Notes under the pieces: model-generated
Seen by the model: only the letters and a program-made list of their open reading frames with translations
Told to the model about the DNA's origin: nothing
Databases searched by the model: none
Origin: Nostoc sp. 'Peltigera membranacea cyanobiont' 210A
GTDB taxonomy: Bacteria; Cyanobacteriota; Cyanobacteriia; Cyanobacteriales; Nostocaceae
Assembly: GCF_002246015.1 (NCBI RefSeq)
Contig: NZ_NOLJ01000005.1
Location: 291,803-355,802 of the forward strand
Reading direction: 5' to 3'
DNA: 64,000 nt
Shown: piece by piece, positions 38,101 to 43,960 of the stretch
Position numbering within the stretch: position 1 is the stretch's first letter
Layout: every line of letters begins with the position of its first letter
Program-made: the position numbers and the translations under genes

Positions 38101-38827
38101 TTTTGTCGATAAATTAGCTCAAGGCATTGGTAGAATTGCAGCAGCATTTTATCCCAAACCAGTGATTGTCCGAACATCTGATTTCAAAAGTAATGAATAT
38201 GCCAATTTATTAGGTGGACGACAGTTTGAACCCCATGAAGAAAACCCAATGCTGGGTTGGCGAGGGGCGGCGCGTTACTACGATGAAGGCTACAGAGAAG
38301 CTTTTGCCTTAGAATGTCATGCCATCAAACGGGTACGGGAAGAAATGGGTTTGACAAATGTGATCCCAATGATTCCTTTTTGTCGCACTCCTGACGAGGG
38401 GCGTTTGGTTTTAGCAGAGATGGCAAAAAATGGTTTAAAGCAAGGTGTTAACGGCTTGCAGGTTTATGTGATGTGTGAGTTGCCCAGTAATGTGATTCTG
38501 GCTGAGGAATTTGCTGAGGTATTTGATGGCTTCTCTATTGGTTCTAATGATTTAACTCAATTGACACTAGGGATAGACAGAGATTCAGCATTAGTAGCGC
38601 GATTATTTGATGAACGCAGTCCAGCTGTTAAGCGAATGGTAAAAATGGTCATAGAAACAGCGAAAAAATGCGATCGCAAAATCGGCATTTGTGGGCAAGC
38701 ACCCAGCGACTATCCAGAATTTGCCCAGTTTTTGGTGGAACAAGGAATTGACTCGATTAGTCTAAATCCAGATTCGGTTTTAAAGACAATGCTAGAAGTG
38801 GCAAAAGTCGAGGGTAGTAATTCGTAA
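35147..38827 (+). CDS. ppsA: Phosphoenolpyruvate synthase containing an intein
   Basis: A 1226-residue precursor. Without the intein it is 832 residues, close to known PEP synthases, which convert pyruvate and ATP to PEP, AMP and phosphate. The N-terminal nucleotide-binding domain shows [35 protein letters not shown] and IEWAKDG. The swivelling domain carries the catalytic His851 in the sequence [14 protein letters not shown], split by the intein between Thr455 and Cys850. The C-terminal PEP/pyruvate barrel shows [27 protein letters not shown] and [13 protein letters not shown]. A stretch near residues 365-392 ([13 protein letters not shown]...) is encoded by heptamer repeat DNA. A spliced, intact enzyme is expected. 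Confidence 0.95.
   Translation: [1226 protein letters not shown]
36252..36331. repeat. GGGGAAT heptamer/inverted repeat inside ppsA
   Basis: GGGGAATCGGGAATGGGGAA followed by the complementary TCCCTGATTCCCAATCCCC forms an inverted repeat of STRR units. It lies in frame within ppsA, in the linker between the nucleotide-binding and swivelling domains, and adds about 25 residues. Confidence 0.88.
36512..37693 (+). other. Intein with LAGLIDADG homing endonuclease in PpsA
   Basis: Residues 456-849 of the ppsA product, 394 residues. Block A is [17 protein letters not shown], starting with the nucleophile Cys. Block B is LRLTPDHKM with its T-x-x-H. Two endonuclease dodecapeptides are [12 protein letters not shown] and [12 protein letters not shown], each with its acidic residue. 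Block F/G is [15 protein letters not shown]...TPVIVCN, and the +1 extein residue is Cys. The last residue is Asn as required, but the residue before it is Cys rather than the usual His. The insertion point directly precedes the catalytic histidine of the host enzyme. Confidence 0.95.
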
Positions 38828-38876
38828 TGACGCTCGCGGACTCGCTACCGCTACGCTAACGTAATTCGAGTAATTT

Positions 38877-39644
38877 ATGCCAGCTAAAGACCGTTACCAC
38901 GAGAACTTGAAGAATGCCCTAATTAAAGATGGCTGGACTGTTACTGATGATCCCTTTCATTTAAAGTGGGGAAAAAAGGATCTTTATGTGGATTTGGCAG
39001 CTGAAAAGTTACTCATAGCAGAAAAAGGAACGCAGAAAATTGCTGTTGAAATCAAGACCTTCGGTGGTGACTCAGAAGTGGCAGACCTCGAACAGGCAAT
39101 TGGTCAGTACTTTACTTACCTTGCTATAATGTCCCGCAATTATCCAGATAGGGTTTTGTATATTGCTGTTCATGAGGATATTTTTACTGACATTTTTGAG
39201 GAAGAACCGCTTGGTAAACTTAATATTGGAAGATTACAAAATTCCTCTCATCGTTTTCAATCCAAAGCGGGAGGTTATAGTCCGGTGGATACTCTGGAAC
39301 AATACAGACAGATAATTTGCAACATTCTTACTGAACACACAAAAATTCCTTACTCTTACGGTAATATTCAGCATGAAACTATTTTTGATAAAGAACAGGA
39401 TCGATATTTGGTGATGATTCTTGGCCGAGAACCAGTGCCTGAACTTTCTGTGACTGCAACACGCCGCGTTCATGGCTGTCTGATTCACATTGATATCATT
39501 GATAACAAAATTTGGATTCAACGTGATGGTACTGAAGAGGGGATTGCAATGGAACTAGTTAGGGCTGGTGTGCTGAAGGATCGGATTGTATTGGGATTTT
39601 GGTCTGAGGAAGTGAGAGAAAATTCAGAATTTGCGATCGCATAA
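38877..39644 (+). CDS. Fused XisH-XisI protein (fdxN-element excision controlling factors)
   Basis: One 255-residue frame contains two proteins that are normally separate neighbours. Residues 1-120 are XisH: MPAKDRYHENLKNALIKDGW, DLYVDLAAEKLLIAEK and the nuclease-type core IAVEIKTF. From about residue 137 it is XisI: VDTLEQYRQIICNILTEH, RRVHGCLIHIDIIDNKIWIQRDGTE and LVRAGVLKDRIVLGFW. The last 15-20 residues of XisH are replaced by a short linker (NSSHRFQSKAGGYSP). XisH/XisI were named for control of fdxN element excision in Anabaena, but many copies occur away from that element. No recombinase gene is nearby. Confidence 0.88.
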   Translation: MPAKDRYHENLKNALIKDGWTVTDDPFHLKWGKKDLYVDLAAEKLLIAEKGTQKIAVEIKTFGGDSEVADLEQAIGQYFTYLAIMSRNYPDRVLYIAVHEDIFTDIFEEEPLGKLNIGRLQNSSHRFQSKAGGYSPVDTLEQYRQIICNILTEHTKIPYSYGNIQHETIFDKEQDRYLVMILGREPVPELSVTATRRVHGCLIHIDIIDNKIWIQRDGTEEGIAMELVRAGVLKDRIVLGFWSEEVRENSEFAIA

Positions 39645-39669
39645 TGACCAATGACAAATGACTAATGAA
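39642..39669. repeat. TAATGAC heptamers joining a stop and a start codon
   Basis: Four units (TAATGAC, CAATGAC, AAATGAC, TAATGAA) begin at the stop codon of the XisH-XisI gene and end on the ATG of the next gene. Confidence 0.85.
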
Positions 39670-41236
39670 TAAAAAGTGGTTCCGAATTGGGATGGTGAGC
39701 GTATTTATTCTCTCACTTGCCTTACGGTTTTGGGGATTGGAGCGATTCAACACTCTGGTATTTGATGAAGTTTACTTTGCCAAATTTGGTAATAATTATC
39801 TTACGCATACGCCATTTTTTAATGCTCATCCGCCGCTAAGTCAATATATGATTGGCATCGGCATTTGGATTGGCAGTCACATTCCTTTTTGGCACGATAC
39901 GGTGAATGGGCTAACAGGTTCATTGCGATCGCCTTGGACTTATCGTTGGTTCAATGCCCTCATCGGCTCATTTATTCCTGTAGTTGTGGCTGCGATCGCT
40001 TATCAGTTAAGTTATCGTCGTACCTTTGCAATACTTGCAGGATTATTTACAGCTTGTGATGGTATTTTTTTAGTTGAGTCTCGATATGCTCTAAGTAATA
40101 TTTATATCGTCATTTTTGGTTTATTAGGGCACTGGTTTTTATTATTGGCATTAGATAACCAAAATCAGCGACGTTCTTTTTGGTTAGTTTTTGCTGGCAT
40201 TGGTTTTGGTGCCTCAGTCGGTACTAAGTGGAATGGTTTATGGTTCCTATCAGGTGCTTATCTCATTTGGATAGCAGCTTGGGTAATTCATTTGATACAT
40301 TCTTTTCCTAACTCCAAACTCTTTTTTAGATCCCCCTCATTAGAGCAGGAGGCAGGAGGCAGGAGTCAGGAGGCAGGAGTCAGGAGGCAGGAGGTAGGAG
40401 GCAGGAGTCAGGAGGCAGGAGTTTCTACTTATTCTCCATCATCTCCCTTATCCCCCTCATCTCAGACACCACTACAAAATTTAACTCAGCTAAATATTTT
40501 TCAGATGCTGTTTTATCTAGGAATTATCCCAGCTTTTATCTATAGCATCATCTGGATTCCTCACCTTCAACTAGATAAAACTTATGGATTTATTGCAGTA
40601 CATCAGCAAATTTTGAAGTTTCATTTACATCTAGGTGGTAATAGTCCTAACGTACATCCTTACTGTGCTGCTTGGTATAAATGGCCTTTGATGACTCGAC
40701 CAATGGCATATTATTATCAAACGGCTGAAAGTATCACTGAACCGTTACCTGTGATGGGCCCGCCTTTACCTGCTGGTGCTGGACAAGTTATTTATGATGT
40801 TCATGCAATGGGCAATCCATTTTTGTGGTGGTTTGGTGTCGCTGCTATGTTGTTTTTAGTAGGGATGCTGGTATCACAAGCGGTAATTCCTTTGCTGAAA
40901 GAAAAGCGTTTTTCTATACCTGCAACTCTTAGTGTTGATACTTGGATTGCTTTGTATTTAGTTATAAACTATGCTGCTAATTTGTTACCTTGGGTGAAGG
41001 TGACAAGGTGCGTTTTTATCTACCACTATATGTGTGCAGTGGTGTTTGTATTTTTAGCGATCGCTTGGTTTGTCGATCGGTGTCTTTGCAGTTATTATCA
41101 ACAACTCCGGGCGCTAGGTGTCACCATTACTTTTATTATTCTGGCTGCTTTTATTTTCTGGATGCCCATTTATTTGGGTTTACCCCTCTCTCCTGATGGT
41201 TACAAGTTGCGAATGTGGTTCAACTCTTGGATTTGA
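39665..41236 (+). CDS. Protein O-mannosyltransferase-like glycosyltransferase (GT39/PMT)
   Basis: A 523-residue integral membrane glycosyltransferase. The first loop has the family's acidic motif in LVFDEVYFAKFGNNYL, followed by NAHPPLSQYMIGIGIW. Later features are DGIFLVESRYALSNIY and the C-terminal WVKVTRCVFIYHYMCAVVF. About ten transmembrane segments are present. PMT enzymes use polyprenyl-phosphate mannose and modify exported proteins. Residues 228-255 (EAGGRSQEAGVRRQEVGG...) come from heptamer repeat DNA inserted in a loop. Exported substrates could include the surface proteins encoded downstream; this is speculation. Confidence 0.9.
   Translation: MNKKWFRIGMVSVFILSLALRFWGLERFNTLVFDEVYFAKFGNNYLTHTPFFNAHPPLSQYMIGIGIWIGSHIPFWHDTVNGLTGSLRSPWTYRWFNALIGSFIPVVVAAIAYQLSYRRTFAILAGLFTACDGIFLVESRYALSNIYIVIFGLLGHWFLLLALDNQNQRRSFWLVFAGIGFGASVGTKWNGLWFLSGAYLIWIAAWVIHLIHSFPNSKLFFRSPSLEQEAGGRSQEAGVRRQEVGGRSQEAGVSTYSPSSPLSPSSQTPLQNLTQLNIFQMLFYLGIIPAFIYSIIWIPHLQLDKTYGFIAVHQQILKFHLHLGGNSPNVHPYCAAWYKWPLMTRPMAYYYQTAESITEPLPVMGPPLPAGAGQVIYDVHAMGNPFLWWFGVAAMLFLVGMLVSQAVIPLLKEKRFSIPATLSVDTWIALYLVINYAANLLPWVKVTRCVFIYHYMCAVVFVFLAIAWFVDRCLCSYYQQLRALGVTITFIILAAFIFWMPIYLGLPLSPDGYKLRMWFNSWI
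40348..40420. repeat. GGAGGCA/GGAGTCA heptamer array inside a CDS
   Basis: Ten 7-bp units, alternating GGAGGCA and GGAGTCA with one GGAGGTA, lie within the mannosyltransferase-like gene and are translated as RSQEAGV-type repeats. The same heptamer is common between genes. Confidence 0.93.
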
Positions 41237-41260
41237 TTAAAATTTTCTCAATGTCTTGTG

Positions 41261-41281
41261 GGGTGGGCATCTTGCCCGCCC
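41261..41281. terminator. GC-rich hairpin between convergent genes
   Basis: GGGTGGGCA can pair with TGCCCGCCC around a short loop. It lies after the mannosyltransferase gene and before the convergent MoaD-like gene. No strong T-run follows, so it may be a dispersed palindrome acting as a terminator. Confidence 0.4.
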
Positions 41282-41450
41282 TGATTATGCAACTTTAATG
41301 CTGATTAGCTTACCAACACATATCTCCTTGGTAATGATTTTGAAGGTGAGGGCATACCAATACTGAATTTGAAACCAATAAAAATAAGCCTGCCATTCGC
41401 GGCAAGCCTAAATGTATTCATTTGCTAAATCTAGGTAGATATTTTCAAGA

Positions 41451-41726
41451 TTAACCACCAGCAACAGCAGGAACAATACTGACTTCATCGCCATCTTTTA
41501 AGGCTGTGTTAATACCATCTAAATAACGGATATCTTCACTATCGACGTAAAAATTTACAAATCGACGTAGCTTGCCTTCTTCATCGCACAACCGAGATTT
41601 AATACCAGGAAAGCTTTGTTCTAAGGAGTCCAACAATTCAGCAATGGTGCTACCGTTGGATTCTAGACTAGCTTGATTATTAGTCAAATTCTGAAGAGTT
41701 GTAGGAACTAAAACTGTTACAGCCAT
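41451..41726 (-). CDS. MoaD/ThiS-family small sulfur-carrier protein
   Basis: A 91-residue ubiquitin-fold protein ending in the diglycine VAGG needed for C-terminal activation. The pattern [13 protein letters not shown]...[21 protein letters not shown]...[19 protein letters not shown]...[16 protein letters not shown] is typical of MoaD-like carriers. Such proteins pass sulfur as a thiocarboxylate. It lies 88 bases after threonine synthase on the same strand rather than with molybdopterin genes, so a role in amino-acid sulfur transfer is worth considering. Confidence 0.88.
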   Translation of the reverse strand: MAVTVLVPTTLQNLTNNQASLESNGSTIAELLDSLEQSFPGIKSRLCDEEGKLRRFVNFYVDSEDIRYLDGINTALKDGDEVSIVPAVAGG

Positions 41727-41814
41727 AGAAGTACAAAGTGAAGAGTTAAAAGTGAGGAGTACAATTTAAGAGTTAGGAGTCATGAATAAAAAACTCATAA
41801 CTCATAACTCCTAA

Positions 41815-43125
41815 CTAAACGAGGACTTGTTGCCATTCCAAGCGATCCAGAGTACGCGATCGCTCTAGCGCACGTTCAAAACTATCGAGTTTCGCATCAA
41901 TAGTCAAGGGTTCACCAACGTAGCCTTGGATTGCTTCTTGGGTTTTCAAACCATTGCCTGTGATGTAAATCACGGTAGTTTCATCTGGATCGATTTTGCC
42001 AGCTTCTACCAGTTTTTTCAGCACGGCCACGGTTGTACCACCAGCCGTTTCTGTGAAGATGCCTTCGGTTTCTGCCAGCAACTTGATGCCATCAATAATT
42101 TCGGCATCATTGACTGATTCAATGTTACCACCAGTCTTCTGAGCTAGCTCTACAGCATAAATACCGTCTGCTGGATTGCCGATCGCTAGCGATTTCGCAA
42201 TTGTATTCGGTTTCACTGGCTTAATAAAGTCGCGTCCTTCTTTGAAAGCTTGGGCAATGGGCGAACAACCTTCAGCTTGAGCGCCACTGAAACGGACGCT
42301 CTTGTTTTCTACTAAACCAACTTCGATAAATTCTTGGAACCCTTTATAAATTTTTGTAAAGAGCGAACCAGATGCTAAAGGAGCAACAACATGATCGGGT
42401 AGTTCCCAGCCTAGTTGTTCTGCGACTTCAAAACCTAGCGTCTTAGAACCTTCAGAGTAATAAGGACGCAGATTAATATTGACAAAACCCCAGCCGTGTG
42501 TATTAGCAACTTCCGAACAGAGACGATTCACTTGATCGTAGTTGCCCTTGACGGCCATGAGGGTGGGACTGTAAATCAAGCTACCGAGAATTTTACCGGC
42601 TTCTAAATCTGCGGGGATGAACACACAGCAGTCTAAACCGGCATGAGCTGCGATCGCAGCTGTAGAATTTGCCAAATTACCAGTGCTAGCGCAAGAAACA
42701 GTAGTGAAACCTAACTCCCGCGCCCTGGATAGAGCGACTGACACCACCCGATCCTTAAAGCTCAGGGTGGGCATATTCACAGCATCATTTTTTATATAAA
42801 GCTTATTTAGACCCAAGCGACGAGCAAGACGGTGGGAACGAACTAGGGGAGTCATACCAGTTCCCACATCTATTACATTGTCAGTTGCGACAGGCAAAAA
42901 GGGGCGGTAGCGCCAAATTGAATTGGGCCCAGCTTGAATTGTTTCACGAGTGACAGTCAAACGTAGGGCGTTGTAGTCATATTTAACTTCTAACGGGCCA
43001 AAACATAACTCACAAACATTACTGGCTTTGAGTTCATATTCCGCACCACATTCCTTACACTTCAAGGCTTGAAAGTAGGCAGTGCTGGTTTGGGTTTGGG
43101 TTTGGGTTTTGATTGCCTGAGTCAT
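41815..43125 (-). CDS. thrC: Threonine synthase
   Basis: A 436-residue PLP enzyme of fold type II converting O-phosphohomoserine to threonine. A small zinc-ribbon-like N-terminus is seen (CKECGAEYELKASNVCELCFGPLEV). The PLP lysine is in NMPTLSFKDRVVSVALSRARELG, and the phosphate-binding CASTGNLANSTAAIAAHAG and late TAGGTTVAVLKKL segments are intact. The length is right for class I bacterial threonine synthases. Paralogues of this fold use other substrates, so a role with the neighbouring MoaD-like carrier cannot be excluded. Confidence 0.92.
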   Translation of the reverse strand: MTQAIKTQTQTQTSTAYFQALKCKECGAEYELKASNVCELCFGPLEVKYDYNALRLTVTRETIQAGPNSIWRYRPFLPVATDNVIDVGTGMTPLVRSHRLARRLGLNKLYIKNDAVNMPTLSFKDRVVSVALSRARELGFTTVSCASTGNLANSTAAIAAHAGLDCCVFIPADLEAGKILGSLIYSPTLMAVKGNYDQVNRLCSEVANTHGWGFVNINLRPYYSEGSKTLGFEVAEQLGWELPDHVVAPLASGSLFTKIYKGFQEFIEVGLVENKSVRFSGAQAEGCSPIAQAFKEGRDFIKPVKPNTIAKSLAIGNPADGIYAVELAQKTGGNIESVNDAEIIDGIKLLAETEGIFTETAGGTTVAVLKKLVEAGKIDPDETTVIYITGNGLKTQEAIQGYVGEPLTIDAKLDSFERALERSRTLDRLEWQQVLV

Positions 43126-43180
43126 AAACTAGCTTTCCCTGTTTGTCTGTCACTTGTCGCCTGATACTAACACGAGCAAA

Positions 43181-43229
43181 AATACCAGTCAAACATACCC
43201 GACTAAAAATGTCGGGTATGTTTGGTATT
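43181..43229. repeat. Strong palindrome upstream of thrC
   Basis: CAAACATACCCGAC (43190-43203) pairs perfectly with GTCGGGTATGTTTG (43211-43224) around TAAAAAT, with outer AATACC/GGTATT arms. It lies about 55 bases before the thrC start and could be a transcription stop or small mobile palindrome. Confidence 0.75.
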
Positions 43230-43960
43230 GAGAGGAATGATTCTTGTAAAAGTTTAATACTAGTAATCTCTGTTTTTAGTATTTACACGCATATATTTAA
43301 TGTTATGAAAAAATAAAATAGCTTCCATTATTCAGCATTAACACTGAAAACAATTATGATTAAATCACATTTTTTTATGATAAAATTGCATTTATTTAAA
43401 TTGCTATCCTATTTAAGCGATCTAGATCGCTTAGTTAACTTTCAATTTTTTTGATCTAAATGACTCTATAGAGCAGTATATATTTCTGACAACAAAGACT
43501 CAAAAACATTTAATTATATAAGTTTTAGTCTTTTGAGCATCTTATTAAATCACTAAAATTGCTATATGTGTTGCCAAAATAAAGTTAATTTTCCAGCTTT
43601 GATGCACTCATTCACAGCTATAGAAGTTACTTATTTATACGGAAGATTTTTTTTGCTTTAAAAGCTACATTACTATTTACATCTATAACTAAGCAAAATA
43701 CAGTAATAAATTACACATATTTGCGATTGCCAGCTTTGATTCTCAAGGGTAAGCGTAAAACAACTAGACAAGTTATTTCTGGTTATTGTCTCAGTCTCAA
43801 TATAATTTCCAAGGAGTGTCAATAACTTAACTCCTTAAATATGCATTCCCAAAACTTCAACGTTTTGGGCAGCCATAAATCGGTAATTCCTTAAAAGGAA
43901 TTGCCGAACTTTATCCTGTCTCAAAATCTGAGATACAAGTTCAGCAAACAAAATACTTCT
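43230..43960. other. Long AT-rich leader of the surface-protein cluster
   Basis: About 730 bases with no gene. It is AT-rich and ends in two hairpins just before the first DUF11 gene. The promoter of the five-gene surface cluster is expected here. Confidence 0.5.
43848..43905 (+). promoter_or_regulatory. Two hairpins in the 5' leader of the DUF11 cluster
   Basis: CCCAAAAC pairs with GTTTTGGG (43848-43869), and GGTAATTCC pairs with GGAATTGCC (43882-43905). They end about 55 bases before the chosen start codon. They may control the downstream mRNA; no known riboswitch was recognised. Confidence 0.45.

Noticed and set aside
38877..39644. An fdxN-type developmental excision element around XisH-XisI
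   Set aside because: No site-specific recombinase gene or flanking direct repeats with nif genes are present in the window.
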